DNA of 64,000 nt from Xenorhabdus poinarii G6 (GTDB taxonomy: Bacteria; Pseudomonadota; Gammaproteobacteria; Enterobacterales; Enterobacteriaceae), in assembly GCF_000968175.1 (NCBI RefSeq), contig NZ_FO704551.1:2728001-2792000 (forward strand), given 5' to 3'. This document shows positions 9,038 through 19,858 of the stretch, one piece after another (position 1 is the stretch's first letter; each line of letters begins with the position of its first letter). A program made the translations under genes and the position numbers. The notes under the pieces are model-generated. The model made no database searches. It was not told where the DNA came from and saw only the letters and a program-made list of their open reading frames with translations.

Positions 9038-9895
9038 TTACACAGCAAGTTTTATTTTTTCTATTAACCAGTTATTAAAAATTTCATTTTTGTCATCCTC
9101 TTTTACAGCATAGTAGACCATTCTAATATCCTGATGTGCGTCTAAAATGAGTGAGCAATGTTCGAATTTTAGCGTACCTATTTCATCAATAAATAAATTT
9201 CTCTCTCCACTACAAGGTCCATTAATATCATAACAATCCCATAACTCATTAAATTCATTTGATACTTCCTTAAGCTTATCAATTAAACATAGTAATTCTT
9301 TATTTTTTAGTGCCTTTGCGTAATCTCTTCTGAAACTATTCACCATCTGTATGACTTGTTCTTGGTATGGCTTGATACGCGATTTTATTTTATTATCCGT
9401 GAATAATAACCATAATAAATTACGTGATTGCGATCTATGCTTAGAAAAATGAAATATACAATCCGCGGCATGATTCCAAGCTAATACATCCCACCTTAAA
9501 TTTAAAATATAGCTAGGCCGTACAGGTAAATCATCTAACAATTTTTTAATCAACGGAGGCACATAATACGTCGTTTGCACTAATTCATAAGGAAGTCTCT
9601 GTTGTACCAGTAAATACAAGTGTTGTTTTTCTGATTCATTTAATTTCAATACATTGGAAATATTATCTAAGAGCGTAGTTGAAACGTTGATTTCTCTGCC
9701 TTGTTCCAACCATGTATACCAAGCTACCCCAACTCCTGCTAAAGCAGCCACTTCTTCTCTTCTTAATCCTGGTGTTCTCCGCCTTTTTCCTGTCATCAAT
9801 CCAACATCTTCTGGCTGTATTTTTCTTCTTTTTGAACTCAGGAACTCTTCTAATTCAGGTCGTGTTCTGGGAGGAACTTTATTCATGCTCATCAT
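9038..9895 (-). CDS. XRE-family regulator with MmyB-like ligand-binding domain
   Basis: A 285-residue transcription regulator. Residues about 10-80 form an XRE helix-turn-helix with the MmyB-family hallmark TPGLRREEVAALAGVGVAWYTWLEQGR; the C-terminal two thirds contain the MmyB-like ligand-binding domain (SYILNLRWDVLAWNHAA, NLLWLLFTD). Such regulators usually control a divergent neighbour, often an oxidoreductase or efflux gene; here the divergent side has a broken small gene and then an MFS pump. AT-rich and flanked by IS debris, so probably acquired. Two other ATGs lie within 9 bases of the chosen start. Confidence 0.87.
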   Translation of the reverse strand: MMSMNKVPPRTRPELEEFLSSKRRKIQPEDVGLMTGKRRRTPGLRREEVAALAGVGVAWYTWLEQGREINVSTTLLDNISNVLKLNESEKQHLYLLVQQRLPYELVQTTYYVPPLIKKLLDDLPVRPSYILNLRWDVLAWNHAADCIFHFSKHRSQSRNLLWLLFTDNKIKSRIKPYQEQVIQMVNSFRRDYAKALKNKELLCLIDKLKEVSNEFNELWDCYDINGPCSGERNLFIDEIGTLKFEHCSLILDAHQDIRMVYYAVKEDDKNEIFNNWLIEKIKLAV

Positions 9896-10030
9896 GATAC
9901 CCTTACTAATAGTATATTGAATTATATTGTATCAATTATTTTTAGTCATAAAATGATATTTAAAAATCAGGTATGGCTTGTATCAATAAAAACGCGCTGA
10001 ATTATATCCACACGATTACAAGAGGAAAAT

Positions 10031-10218
10031 ATGTATCAACACTGTCTTCAAAGATATGAATCGGTGTCATTATTAGAAATTTTATGCCAGATGCACCGTG
10101 CGTTCACAAGCGAGCTAATGACATATTTAGTGGATATAGATGGTTTTATGATCCTGAATCTATGCATTCCAATACATATTCTTGGTTAAAAAAATACAAA
10201 ATTGAATTGAATTTTTGA
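10031..10218 (+). pseudogene. Small broken gene between the regulator and the MFS pump
   Basis: A strong AGAGGA site precedes an ATG at 10031, which opens a 52-codon frame ending at 10189. A second frame (10084-10218) reads MPDAPCVHKRANDIFSGYRW then FYDPESMHSNTYSWLKK, with composition more like a real protein. The two frames together look like the ends of one gene after a frameshift or deletion. I do not recognise the protein. The rest of the 9896-10284 gap is AT-rich and should hold the divergent promoters. Confidence 0.35.
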
Positions 10219-10284
10219 TAAGTACTCATGCCGCATTTTCACTTTTGAAAATAGCATAATAACAAAAATCACTGAGGTCTGAAT

Positions 10285-11472
10285 ATGCACTCAAACAATC
10301 CTTTTTCTGTATATCTCATCGCCATTGGTGCATTTTCCCTTGGTATGGCTTCATACGTAACAGCTGGATTAATCCCTTTAATCGAAACATCTTTTTCTGT
10401 ATCCGTCTCTATGGCTGCACAGCTAGTGACAGCTTTCACATTGGCATATGGTTTGGGTTCGCCATTATTTGTTGCAATGTTACCGATGAATAAACAAAGA
10501 CAAGGGCTTTTGATAGCACTTGCTATTTTCTTTGTGGCAAATGCAGCCAGCGCATTAAGCACTCATTTTCACACCTTATTACTATTCAGAGCAATTGCAG
10601 GCATTGGTGCCGGGGTCTATCTGGCTATGGGGATCGCAGCGGCGGCAGCCCTTTCAGGACGTAATAATCAAGGTAAATCCATCGCCATTATTATGGGAGG
10701 AATGGCAAGTGGTGTGGTCTTAGGTGTTCCACTAAGCCTTATCTTAGCTAATCATGCTGGCTGGCCAGCGGCATTATGGCTAATCAGTTTATTGGGATTG
10801 GCTTCATTTATTGGACTGGTTTTAAAACTTCCAACCTTACCTGATGCGCCACATATTCCCCTAAAAAGAAAAATAGCGATGTTAGCGGATAAAAAAATAT
10901 TAATGATTCTGTTGGTCTCTCTTTTAGCGGCAATATCCAGTTTGGGAATGTATACCTTTATTGCTCCATTAATTTCAGATCCAAGCTATAACGTGACGAT
11001 TTCTATTACTTCTTATTTATGGGTATGGGGAATTGGTGGGGTTATCGGCAGCTTCCTGATTGGGCCAATTGTGGATTGGATTAAAGGCCCATTACTAACA
11101 CTGATTATCATGATCTTGCTAGCGATTTCCTTATTATTACTTCCGCTATTCGCTGAAATCAATCAATGGCTGGTGATGTTGCCAATCGCATTATGGGGAG
11201 CCGTGGGATGGGCATTACAAGTCCCACAAAATAATGAATTACTGAGTACACGTGAGAAACTGGGAGATGGTAATTTAGCTGTAGCGTTGAATGAATCAGC
11301 ACTTTATCTTGGTAGTGCTATTGGTGCTGGACTCGGAGGATTATTACTTTTATTCAATTTCTCGGTATGGTTTCTCGCTATTGCTGCTGGTATCGTTGCG
11401 TTTCTAGGGGGTATTATACAAATCTTTTATCTTCTTCAAACAAAGAATAAGGTAACGAAAATTTCTCAGTAG
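10285..11472 (+). CDS. MFS efflux transporter (DHA1/AraJ-YdhP type)
   Basis: A 395-residue, twelve-helix major facilitator. The start FSVYLIAIGAFSLGMASYVTAGLIP and the motif RAIAGIGAGVYLAMG match the drug:H+ antiporter-1 group around AraJ, YdhP and chloramphenicol/sugar efflux permeases. The likely role is export of a drug, sugar or metabolite; substrate unknown. It is divergent from the MmyB-type regulator, an arrangement that suggests local control. GAGGTCTGAATATG gives a good ribosome-binding site. Confidence 0.85.
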   Translation: MHSNNPFSVYLIAIGAFSLGMASYVTAGLIPLIETSFSVSVSMAAQLVTAFTLAYGLGSPLFVAMLPMNKQRQGLLIALAIFFVANAASALSTHFHTLLLFRAIAGIGAGVYLAMGIAAAAALSGRNNQGKSIAIIMGGMASGVVLGVPLSLILANHAGWPAALWLISLLGLASFIGLVLKLPTLPDAPHIPLKRKIAMLADKKILMILLVSLLAAISSLGMYTFIAPLISDPSYNVTISITSYLWVWGIGGVIGSFLIGPIVDWIKGPLLTLIIMILLAISLLLLPLFAEINQWLVMLPIALWGAVGWALQVPQNNELLSTREKLGDGNLAVALNESALYLGSAIGAGLGGLLLLFNFSVWFLAIAAGIVAFLGGIIQIFYLLQTKNKVTKISQ

Positions 11473-11868
11473 AATGATGATAATCAGATATTGCATCAAG
11501 CTCAATCCGGCTAAATTATTTTATTATTCAATCCGATTGAGCTTTCAGCTATTTTTATAATCCCCTCAATAAGTAAACGTTTTATCAACTACATAACGGC
11601 AGCACCATTGCCCGCAGCGTTAACCAACTTAACAACACGATCATTCCCTCTGGCGATGGGAGAAACCGAAGCCAAATCTCCCATAGTCGTTGTTGCTTAA
11701 AATATCTTCTATTATTGATCAGTGTTATTTATCAATATGCCAGCCGGTTACCTCGACAAAAATACAGATCGGATATCACGAATAAAATCACACAAATAAT
11801 CTGCTTTTTCCGAAGTCATAACTAGCATAACATAACGACCTCAAACAATTTCATAGGTTAATTTATTC
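11473..11868. other. Intergenic gap before nhaA with a hairpin
   Basis: A 10-bp inverted repeat, AAGCTCAATC (11498-11507) and GATTGAGCTT (11535-11544), with a 27-nt loop, may end the MFS transcript. On the minus strand around 11594-11700 short open frames with protein-like composition can be read (for example GNDRVVKLVNAAGNGAAVM), possibly gene debris; I could not assign them. The nhaA promoter must lie near 11800. Confidence 0.4.
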
Positions 11869-13050
11869 ATGACTGCAATCATTCGCCAATTCCTGAAATT
11901 AGAAGCAGCCGGAGGAATCCTTCTCATCATTGCGGCCATCATCGCACTGATGATGGCGAATACGCCATTGCAGGGTATTTACCATCAATTCCTCAATCTT
12001 CCTGTTGCTATACAATTCGCCGCATTGGAAATTAACAAACCGTTATTACTCTGGATCAATGATGGATTAATGGCGGTATTTTTCCTGATTGTCGGGCTGG
12101 AAGTGAAACGGGAACTCATGGAAGGCTCACTTGCTGGGCGTGACAAAGCCATTTTTCCAGCCATTGCAGCACTGGGCGGGATGCTGGCTCCTGCATTGAT
12201 CTACCTACTGTTTAATGGCGGTAATGAGATCACACAGCAAGGTTGGGCAATTCCCGCAGCAACCGATATTGCTTTTGCGCTTGGGATCATGGCGTTGCTA
12301 GGAAAACGTGTGCCTACCGCCTTGAAAGTGTTTTTACTTGCCCTGGCAATCATTGATGATCTCGGGGTCATTATCATTATCGCGTTGTTCTATACCAAAA
12401 CCGTCTCTTTGGGCGCATTAAGTCTGGCTGCTGCGATGATTGGGCTGCTGGTTTGGATGAACAGGAAAGGCGTCGCTAAAACATCCGCTTATCTGGTTGT
12501 TGGTGTTGTTTTATGGGTGTGTATCTTGAAATCAGGGATTCATGCCACCTTAGCTGGGGTTATCATCGGGTTTTTAATCCCGCTTCGCGATAAAAAAGGC
12601 GACTCCCCTTCTGAAACACTGGAACATGAACTGCACCCGTGGGTCGCTTATTTTATTCTGCCACTGTTTGCTTTTGCCAATGCCGGCGTTTCATTGCAGG
12701 GAATCACATTCGATGGCCTGACAAGTATGCTGCCTGTCGGCATTGCACTTGGCTTGTTTATCGGTAAGCCATTAGGGATTTTCCTGTTTAGCTGGACGTC
12801 AGTAAAACTGGGGATCGCCAAATTGCCGGAAAAAATCGGCATGTGGCAAATCTTCGCAGTTTCCGTCCTGTGTGGTATCGGCTTTACTATGTCTATCTTT
12901 ATTTCTAGTCTGGCATTTGACGGTCACCACGACGCGTTTAGTACCTACTCCCGCTTAGGCATATTGATTGGGTCTACCAGCGCCGCTGTCATCGGTTATG
13001 GGCTGTTAAAGCGCTTATTACCGAAGAAGAATACCAAAGAAAAAACATAG
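11869..13050 (+). CDS. nhaA: Na+/H+ antiporter NhaA
   Basis: Electrogenic sodium/proton antiporter of the inner membrane, for salt and alkaline pH tolerance. The 393-residue product has twelve likely helices, the helix-V motif [17 protein letters not shown] with the paired aspartates that bind the ion (Asp163/Asp164 in E. coli), and [17 protein letters not shown] upstream of it. Length is close to E. coli NhaA (388). Followed by nhaR, as in E. coli, where NhaR activates nhaA in response to sodium. Confidence 0.96.
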   Translation: MTAIIRQFLKLEAAGGILLIIAAIIALMMANTPLQGIYHQFLNLPVAIQFAALEINKPLLLWINDGLMAVFFLIVGLEVKRELMEGSLAGRDKAIFPAIAALGGMLAPALIYLLFNGGNEITQQGWAIPAATDIAFALGIMALLGKRVPTALKVFLLALAIIDDLGVIIIIALFYTKTVSLGALSLAAAMIGLLVWMNRKGVAKTSAYLVVGVVLWVCILKSGIHATLAGVIIGFLIPLRDKKGDSPSETLEHELHPWVAYFILPLFAFANAGVSLQGITFDGLTSMLPVGIALGLFIGKPLGIFLFSWTSVKLGIAKLPEKIGMWQIFAVSVLCGIGFTMSIFISSLAFDGHHDAFSTYSRLGILIGSTSAAVIGYGLLKRLLPKKNTKEKT

Positions 13051-13274
13051 CCAAACGAAAACGAATAGACTAATTTAAGCACAGAATCAGAAAGAGTTTC
13101 CGAATTCATTCATCCTTTTTTATTTTCGCGGCAGGACAGTGATAAAGAACTGATAACGACGATGCCGCGAATATTTCATCTCAATAGAAATTAGGAGAAC
13201 GCCATAATCTGGCGGCCTGAAATGTATGGTCACGGCTGTTATACAGATGTGAGGCAATACACAAGGATCAATAT

Positions 13275-14201
13275 ATGCGGGTTTCACATTTAAACTTTAA
13301 CCACCTCTATTATTTTTGGCACGTTTGCAAAGAAGGCTCTGTTGTGGGAGCTGCCGACGCACTCTATCTGACACCACAGACCATTACAGGGCAGATAAAA
13401 GCGCTGGAAGCACGGCTAGATGGGAAATTATTCAAACGTCAAGGAAGAGGTCTCGTGCCCTCAGAACTGGGGCAATTAATTTTCCGCTATGCAGATAAAA
13501 TGTTTACACTCAGTCAGGAAATGCTCGATATCGTGACTTACAGCCAAGAGTCAAACCTGCTGTTTGATGTCGGCGTCGCTGACGCACTCTCCAAACGCCT
13601 GGTTAGCAAGGTATTGGAAACCACCGTCGTCGAGCATGAAAAAATTCACTTACGTTGTTTTGAATCAACACATGAAATGCTGCTTGAACAACTTAGCCAG
13701 CATAAACTGGATATGATCCTCTCTGACTGTCCCGTCGATTCATCGCAACAGGAAGGATTATTTTCTGTCAAGTTAGGGGAATGCAATATCAGTTTTTATT
13801 GCCGTCAACCGATCCCGGAAAAACCGTTTCCTGAGTGTTTGGAAGAGCGCCGTTTGTTAATTCCAGGTCGCCGCTCTATGCTGGGCCGAAAACTCCTGAC
13901 ATGGATTCGTAATAAAAACCTTCAAGTTGAAGTGTTAGGTGAGTTTGATGATGCAGCCTTGATGAAAGCCTTTGGCATGTATCACAATGCCATTTTCATT
14001 GCACCGTCTTTCTATGCCAATGATATTTTTGCCGATAGCGATATTGTTGAGATCGGCCGATTGGAGGCCGTGCAGGAAGAATATTATGTTATTTTTGCCG
14101 AGCGGATGATCCAACATCCGGCAGTTCAGCGTGTATGCAATAAAGACTTTTCTGCTTTATTCAGTTCTCCACCCAAAAGCCGACCTGAGAAATTACGTTA
14201 A
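13275..14201 (+). CDS. nhaR: LysR-type activator NhaR
   Basis: A 308-residue LysR-family regulator: N-terminal winged HTH ([23 protein letters not shown], then [19 protein letters not shown]) and a C-terminal co-inducer domain. In E. coli NhaR activates nhaA on sodium and also osmC and pgaABCD. Position after nhaA and before convergent rpsT is the conserved arrangement. The nhaA-nhaR gap of 224 bases is large enough for its own promoter. Confidence 0.94.
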   Translation: MRVSHLNFNHLYYFWHVCKEGSVVGAADALYLTPQTITGQIKALEARLDGKLFKRQGRGLVPSELGQLIFRYADKMFTLSQEMLDIVTYSQESNLLFDVGVADALSKRLVSKVLETTVVEHEKIHLRCFESTHEMLLEQLSQHKLDMILSDCPVDSSQQEGLFSVKLGECNISFYCRQPIPEKPFPECLEERRLLIPGRRSMLGRKLLTWIRNKNLQVEVLGEFDDAALMKAFGMYHNAIFIAPSFYANDIFADSDIVEIGRLEAVQEEYYVIFAERMIQHPAVQRVCNKDFSALFSSPPKSRPEKLR

Positions 14202-14257
14202 AAAAATATTTTCGTAAAATCATCATGTTAATTTCAACATTGCCTAACTGACAGGTA

Positions 14258-14286
14258 TAAAAAAACCGGCTTAAGCCGGTTTTTTC
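14258..14286. terminator. Bidirectional terminator between nhaR and rpsT
   Basis: AAAAACCGGCTTAAGCCGGTTTTT, a self-complementary stretch with A-run on the left and T-run on the right, between convergent nhaR and rpsT. It can serve both genes. Confidence 0.9.
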
Positions 14287-14306
14287 TAGCATATCAAAAC
14301 CAATAA

Positions 14307-14567
14307 TTACATTGCCTTGATTTGCGCTGCCAGAGCAGATTTATGACGTGCTGCTTTATTTTTGTGGATCAGACCCTTACAGGCTTGACGATCAACAATT
14401 GGTTGCATGTCATTGAATGCTTTCTGTGCAGCTTCTTTATCGCCAGCAGCGATAGCCGCGTATACTTTCTTGATAAAAGTACGCACCATGGAACGACGGC
14501 TTGCGTTGTGCTGACGGCGTTTCTCAGACTGTATGGCGCGTTTCTTAGCTGATTTGATATTAGCCAA
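14307..14567 (-). CDS. rpsT: 30S ribosomal protein S20
   Basis: 86-residue S20, reading [19 protein letters not shown] at the start; family length 87. The initiator is TTG (complement of CAA at 14565-14567), as in E. coli rpsT, where the UUG start takes part in S20 autoregulation. AGTTGGACCTTGG precedes it, giving a GGA ribosome-binding site. Rich in Lys/Arg, binding the 5' domain of 16S rRNA. Confidence 0.97.
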   Translation of the reverse strand: MANIKSAKKRAIQSEKRRQHNASRRSMVRTFIKKVYAAIAAGDKEAAQKAFNDMQPIVDRQACKGLIHKNKAARHKSALAAQIKAM

Positions 14568-14915
14568 GGTCCAACTCCCAAATATATTCTATCGAGGACA
14601 ATTCAAAGGCCGAGGAATATGCCTGTTCAGCCTTCTTTTGTCAATGGATTTGTGCAAATAAACGTCGTTGTACGGCGACGCTGCTTACGTTGTGATGGGG
14701 CGAGATTTTATCAGCTTACTGAGAGGGAATACAGTCTTTCGCAATAAAAATCTGAATGAATCACCGATAAATGCGATAAATTAAATATTTTTCGGGCATC
14801 AGGCCTATTTTTATTGTATGAATCAGGTTATTAATAAAAACCCTTTGTGATCGTGGGTTAACCTTGCGCTTTGTACAAGGTATAATCCGGCAATTTCCAC
14901 GGTATTGAGCCAGCT
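14568..14915. promoter_or_regulatory. Divergent promoter region rpsT / ribF
   Basis: The gap carries the rpsT leader on the left and a ribF promoter on the right: TTAACC at 14858-14863 and a perfect TATAAT at 14881-14886, 17 bases apart, with a start expected near 14893. No gene seen. Confidence 0.65.
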
Positions 14916-15860
14916 ATGGAGCTAATTCGCGGTATACACAATATCCGGTCGCGTCACCATGGTTGCGTGCTGACGATTGGTAATTTTGATGGTGTCCATC
15001 GCGGGCACCAGGCTTTATTAAAACACTTGAAGCAAGAAGGGCTGAGTCTCGGATTACCGACGATGGTCATGATCTTCGAACCGCAGCCTCTGGAAGTTTT
15101 TGTGGCAGATAAATCGCCAGCCCGCCTCACAAGGCTGAGAGATAAAATAAAGTATTTGGCTCAAAATGGCGTTGATTATCTGTTATGTGTGAAATTTGAC
15201 AGACATTTTGCGACCAACACACCTGAAACCTTTGTTTCACAGTTGCTCGTTAAAAAACTGGGTGTTAAGTTTCTGGCAGTAGGGGATGATTTCCGTTTTG
15301 GCAAAAATCGCCTCGGGGATTTCCACTATTTGCAGCAAGCAGGTCAACAATACCATTTTGATGTCGCCAGCACAGACAGCTTTTGTGACAGCGGTCTCCG
15401 GATCAGCAGTACAGCCATCCGTCATGCACTACAAACTGATGACTTAGCCTGGGCCGAAATATTACTGGGGCATCCTTACAGCATAAGTGGCAGAGTCGTT
15501 CATGGTAATCAATTGGGGCGCACGATTGGCTTTCCTACGGCTAACTTACCCTTGAAACGTCTCGTGACGCCTGTTAAGGGCGTTTATGCTGTTGAAGTCC
15601 ATGGATTGGGCGATACTCCCCTACCGGGTGTTGCGAACATAGGCAATCGCCCTACAGTTGCAGGCCAGGGTCAGCAGCTTGAAGTGCATTTGATTGATAC
15701 CCAAATGGATCTGTATGGACGTCATATTGATGTGGTATTACGCAAAAAACTGCGTAATGAGCAACGATTTGCGTCGCTTGATGAACTTAAACAACAAATC
15801 GCAAATGATGTGATTGCTGCCAGGAACTATCTCCTGCGGCTATCCGAGTCATGTATCTAG
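14916..15860 (+). CDS. ribF: Bifunctional riboflavin kinase / FAD synthetase
   Basis: Converts riboflavin to FMN and then FAD. The 314-residue protein has the N-terminal nucleotidyltransferase domain (VLTIGNFDGVHRGHQALL, with the HxGH-like motif, and VGDDFRFGKNRLGD) and the C-terminal flavokinase domain (GNQLGRTIGFPTANLPL, then GVANIGNRPTV). Length equals E. coli RibF (313). First gene of a conserved ribF-ileS-lspA-fkpB-ispH cluster; ileS starts 26 bases after its stop. Confidence 0.97.
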   Translation: MELIRGIHNIRSRHHGCVLTIGNFDGVHRGHQALLKHLKQEGLSLGLPTMVMIFEPQPLEVFVADKSPARLTRLRDKIKYLAQNGVDYLLCVKFDRHFATNTPETFVSQLLVKKLGVKFLAVGDDFRFGKNRLGDFHYLQQAGQQYHFDVASTDSFCDSGLRISSTAIRHALQTDDLAWAEILLGHPYSISGRVVHGNQLGRTIGFPTANLPLKRLVTPVKGVYAVEVHGLGDTPLPGVANIGNRPTVAGQGQQLEVHLIDTQMDLYGRHIDVVLRKKLRNEQRFASLDELKQQIANDVIAARNYLLRLSESCI

Positions 15861-15886
15861 CGGAAAATTGGAACTGAGAATCTATA

Positions 15887-18700
15887 ATGAGTGACTACAA
15901 AGACACCCTGAATTTACCAGAAACAGGGTTCCCTATGCGCGGGGATCTAGCCAAGCGCGAACCAGATATGTTGAAACGTTGGTACAAAGAAGGTTTGTAT
16001 CAGGCAATTAGAAAAGCAAAATCTGGTAAGAAAACGTTTATTTTGCATGATGGCCCTCCCTATGCAAACGGCGATATTCATATTGGTCACTCAGTTAATA
16101 AAATTCTCAAAGATATTGTGATTAAATCCAAAGGGCTCTCAGGCTTTGATTCCCCTTATATTCCGGGTTGGGATTGCCACGGTTTACCCATTGAACTTAA
16201 GGTTGAGCAACTTATTGGTAAACCGGGAGAAAAACTTTCCACCGCTGAATTCCACGCTGAGTGTCGCAAATATGCGCAGTCTCAGGTTGAAGTACAGAAA
16301 GCAGGCTTCAAGCGTCTAGGCGTACTCGGTGATTGGGATAACCCTTACCTGACCATGGACTTCAAAACCGAAGCAGACATCATCCGGGCACTGGGACGTA
16401 TCATCAAAAATGGTCATCTGCTGAAAGGGGTAAAACCTGTTCACTGGTGTACTGACTGTGGTTCCTCCCTCGCAGAAGCAGAAGTTGAATATTACGATAA
16501 AACCTCGCCTTCCATTGACGTGCGCTTTACTGCGGTTGATGCCGATGCCGTGTATGCCAAATTTAATGTACAACCCCAGCATCTGCCTGTTTCTCTGGTC
16601 ATCTGGACAACCACGCCGTGGACATTACCCGCAAACCGGGCAATCTCATTAAATGCAGAGATCACTTACCAATTAGTCAAAGTTGGCAACGAATGCCTGA
16701 TTCTGGCAGCTGAATTAGTCGAATCCGTGATGCAACGGGCGGCTATCACTTCATGGGAAGTGATCGGGGATTGTACTGGCGCTGAGCTGGAACTGATGCG
16801 CTTCAACCATCCCTTTATGAGCTTTGATGTACCCGCTATCCTCGGTGATCACGTCACACTGGAAGCCGGTACGGGTGCAGTCCATACCGCCGGTGGTCAC
16901 GGCCCGGATGATTACGCTATCAGCTTAAAATATGGCCTTGAAATCGCCAACCCGGTGGGGCCGAATGGCTGCTATATCAAGGGGACTTACCCTTCACTGG
17001 ATGGGCAATTTGTCTTTAAAGCCAACGATATCATCGTGGAATTACTGAAAGAAAAAGGCGCACTACTGAATTGCGTTAAGATCCAGCACAGTTATCCTTG
17101 CTGCTGGCGCCACAAAAAACCCATCATCTTCCGTGCAACACCTCAGTGGTTTATCAGCATGGACAAAAATGGCTTACGCGAACAATCACTGAAAGAGATC
17201 AAAGACGTTCAGTGGATCCCTGGCTGGGGACAGGCACGTATTGAATCCATGGTAGAAAACCGCCCGGACTGGTGTATCTCCCGTCAACGTACATGGGGTG
17301 TACCAATGTCACTGTTCGTACACAAAGAGACACAAGAACCCCATCCTCGTACCGTTGAATTGATCGAAGAAGTCGCCAAGCGTGTCGAAGCAGATGGCAT
17401 TCAGGCATGGTGGGATCTGGACGCCACAGAACTGTTGGGTGATGAAGCCGCTGATTACGTTAAGGCACCCGATACGCTGGATGTTTGGTTTGATTCAGGA
17501 AGTACCCACTTTTCCGTTGTGGATGCACGTCCAGAATTTAACGGCAATTCAGCCGATATCTATATGGAAGGTTCTGACCAACATCGTGGCTGGTTCATGT
17601 CCTCATTAATGCTGTCTACCGCAATCAAAGGCAAAGCCCCTTACCGCCAGGTACTGACTCATGGTTTCACCGTTGATGAGCAAGGACGTAAAATGTCCAA
17701 ATCCATCGGTAATACCATTAGCCCGCAAGATGTGATGAATAAACTGGGCGCAGATATTCTGCGGTTATGGGTTGCCTCCACTGATTATACCGGTGAAATT
17801 GCCGTTTCTGATGAGATCCTGAAACGCTCTGCGGATGCTTATCGCCGTATCCGCAATACCGCGCGCTTCCTGCTGGCAAACCTGAATGGTTTCAACCCAG
17901 AAGAGCATATGGTAAAAGCAGAAAATATGGTTGTCCTGGATCGCTGGGCAGTCGGCCGTGCTCAAGCGGCACAAGCAGATATCCTCAAATACTATGAGGA
18001 GTATGATTTCCATTCCGTAGTTCAGCGCCTGATGCAATTCTGCTCCATCGAAATGGGTTCGTTCTATCTGGATATCATCAAAGATCGCCAATACACCGCA
18101 AAAAGTGACAGCCTTGCTCGTCGTAGCTGCCAGACTGCGCTGTTCCATATCGCAGAAGCGCTGGTGCGCTGGATGATGCCTATTCTGTCGTTCACTGCGG
18201 ATGAAATTTGGCATGAACTTCCCGGCAAACATGCCCAGTATGTCTTCACAGAAGAGTGGTATGACGGGCTGTTCGGTCTGGCAGAAGGCGAAGATATGAA
18301 CGATACTTTCTGGGCGGATCTGCTGGCTGTTCGTGGTGAAGTCAACAAAGTTCTGGAACAGGCTCGCGCCGACAAACTGATTCGCAGCTCTCTGGAAGCG
18401 GCTGTCACACTCTATGCAGATGAAGCACTGGCAGAAAAACTCAACAAACTGTCTGACGAATTGCGTTTTGTTCTGCTGACCTCTCAGGCTGAAGTCGCTG
18501 CTTATGCGGCCACGGGAGAGGATGCGCAGCAAAGCGAACTGGCTGGTCTGAAAGTGGCCTTCCGCAAAGCTGACGGAGAAAAATGTCCACGTTGCTGGCA
18601 CTATGCTAAAAATGTGGGGCTGGTAGCGGAACACGCTGAACTTTGCGGCCGCTGTGTCACTAACGTTGCCGGAAACGGTGAAGAGCGTGAATTTGCCTGA
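15887..18700 (+). CDS. ileS: Isoleucyl-tRNA synthetase
   Basis: Class I synthetase that charges tRNA-Ile, with an editing domain against valine. The 937-residue product shows the HIGH motif ([18 protein letters not shown], about 58-75), the KMSKS loop ([11 protein letters not shown]) and a C-terminal zinc finger ([11 protein letters not shown] ... CGRCVTNV). Length matches E. coli IleS (938). The TGA overlaps the lspA ATG, so translation is probably coupled. Confidence 0.98.
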   Translation: MSDYKDTLNLPETGFPMRGDLAKREPDMLKRWYKEGLYQAIRKAKSGKKTFILHDGPPYANGDIHIGHSVNKILKDIVIKSKGLSGFDSPYIPGWDCHGLPIELKVEQLIGKPGEKLSTAEFHAECRKYAQSQVEVQKAGFKRLGVLGDWDNPYLTMDFKTEADIIRALGRIIKNGHLLKGVKPVHWCTDCGSSLAEAEVEYYDKTSPSIDVRFTAVDADAVYAKFNVQPQHLPVSLVIWTTTPWTLPANRAISLNAEITYQLVKVGNECLILAAELVESVMQRAAITSWEVIGDCTGAELELMRFNHPFMSFDVPAILGDHVTLEAGTGAVHTAGGHGPDDYAISLKYGLEIANPVGPNGCYIKGTYPSLDGQFVFKANDIIVELLKEKGALLNCVKIQHSYPCCWRHKKPIIFRATPQWFISMDKNGLREQSLKEIKDVQWIPGWGQARIESMVENRPDWCISRQRTWGVPMSLFVHKETQEPHPRTVELIEEVAKRVEADGIQAWWDLDATELLGDEAADYVKAPDTLDVWFDSGSTHFSVVDARPEFNGNSADIYMEGSDQHRGWFMSSLMLSTAIKGKAPYRQVLTHGFTVDEQGRKMSKSIGNTISPQDVMNKLGADILRLWVASTDYTGEIAVSDEILKRSADAYRRIRNTARFLLANLNGFNPEEHMVKAENMVVLDRWAVGRAQAAQADILKYYEEYDFHSVVQRLMQFCSIEMGSFYLDIIKDRQYTAKSDSLARRSCQTALFHIAEALVRWMMPILSFTADEIWHELPGKHAQYVFTEEWYDGLFGLAEGEDMNDTFWADLLAVRGEVNKVLEQARADKLIRSSLEAAVTLYADEALAEKLNKLSDELRFVLLTSQAEVAAYAATGEDAQQSELAGLKVAFRKADGEKCPRCWHYAKNVGLVAEHAELCGRCVTNVAGNGEEREFA

Positions 18701-19212
18701 TGAATAAGCCCATTTGTTCCACTGGACTTCGCTGGCTTTGGCTGGTTGTTATCGTCTTACTCCTGGATTTGGGAAGTAAATACTGGGTATTGCAGCGTTT
18801 CACGCTGCATGAATCCATGCCATTAATCCCTTATTTCAACCTGACTTATGCTCAGAATTTAGGGGCAGCATTCAGTTTTCTGGCGGATAAAGGCGGCTGG
18901 CAGCGTTGGTTCTTTGCATTAGTGGCGGGGGCTATCACCGTTGTCTTACTGGTGATGATGTCTCGCTCCAGTGCTAAACAGAAACTCAGCAATATCGCCT
19001 ACGCCTTAGTGATTGGTGGGGCATTGGGGAACTTGTTCGATCGGCTGATCCACGGTTTTGTTGTCGATTTCATCGACTTTTATATCGGAGCATGGCACTG
19101 GCCGACCTTCAATGTTGCTGATTCTGCCATTTGTATCGGTGCAGTTCTCATTATCATAGAGAGCATGATCAATTCAGATGACAAAAGCAAGAAAACAGCC
19201 CCGAAGGCCTAG
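18700..19212 (+). CDS. lspA: Lipoprotein signal peptidase (signal peptidase II)
   Basis: Inner membrane aspartyl protease that removes signal peptides from prolipoproteins. The 170-residue product has four likely helices and both catalytic-Asp blocks, [18 protein letters not shown] and [11 protein letters not shown]. The ATG overlaps the ileS stop by one base. Conserved operon position. Confidence 0.97.
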   Translation: MNKPICSTGLRWLWLVVIVLLLDLGSKYWVLQRFTLHESMPLIPYFNLTYAQNLGAAFSFLADKGGWQRWFFALVAGAITVVLLVMMSRSSAKQKLSNIAYALVIGGALGNLFDRLIHGFVVDFIDFYIGAWHWPTFNVADSAICIGAVLIIIESMINSDDKSKKTAPKA

Positions 19213-19263
19213 TTTTTATAAAAAATAGTGATTTAAAAAAGCTATCGAGAGAATGATAATAAA

Positions 19264-19289
19264 CAGCCCCGGTGCGTATTCACTGGGGC
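19264..19289 (+). other. Hairpin between lspA and fkpB
   Basis: AGCCCC-G-GTG (19264-19273) pairs with CAC-T-GGGGCT (19280-19289), a 6+3-bp stem with one mismatch. No T-run follows; an attenuator or mRNA-processing hairpin is possible. Confidence 0.4.
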
Positions 19290-19387
19290 TACTCACATCA
19301 TCTTTGCCTGATGGATGTCAAGATGCAGCAGGTGATAACCCATTACGGTATACCTGCCATCGTTTTTAGATAAAAGGTTTGAGCAAT

Positions 19388-19858
19388 ATGTCAATGCAGG
19401 TGCAAGCGCACAGTGCCGTTTTATTACACTTCATATTAAAGCTGGATGATGGCTCTACGGCAGACTCGACTTACAGTCAAGGCAAACCCGCATTATTCCG
19501 CCTCGGTGACGGAAGCCTCTCTGCCCCACTGGAACAACAGCTTCTCGGTTTGAAAATCGGTGATAAACACCAATTTACGCTGGCAGGAGAAAGCATTTTT
19601 GGCAAACACAATCCTGATTTAGTCCAATACTTCACTCCCCGTGATTTTTCTGACGCGGGAACACCAGAAGTCGGCACCATCATGCTATTTACGGCCATCA
19701 ATGGCAGTGAAATGCCTGGCCTTATCAAAGAAGTAGCAGAAGGTTCTATTACGGTTGATTTTAACCATCCACTGGCTGACCAGAACATCACTTTTGAGAT
19801 TGAAGTGTTAGAAATTGACCCTCAGTTGGAGGAAAACCATGCAAATATTGCTGGCTAA
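19388..19858 (+). CDS. fkpB: FKBP-type peptidyl-prolyl isomerase FkpB (SlpA)
   Basis: Peptidyl-prolyl cis-trans isomerase with chaperone activity. Family features: [19 protein letters not shown] near the N terminus, [10 protein letters not shown], the IF-domain region, and the C-terminal [23 protein letters not shown]. From the ATG at 19388 the protein has 156 residues; a TTG at 19379 and an ATG at 19394 are alternatives, and the AAGG at 19374-19377 suits 19388 best. The 3' end overlaps ispH by 20 bases. Confidence 0.93.
   Translation: MSMQVQAHSAVLLHFILKLDDGSTADSTYSQGKPALFRLGDGSLSAPLEQQLLGLKIGDKHQFTLAGESIFGKHNPDLVQYFTPRDFSDAGTPEVGTIMLFTAINGSEMPGLIKEVAEGSITVDFNHPLADQNITFEIEVLEIDPQLEENHANIAG

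Noticed and set aside
11594..11700. Possible minus-strand gene fragment before nhaA
   Set aside because: All three frames look partly protein-like, none has a start and ribosome site, and I recognise no family.
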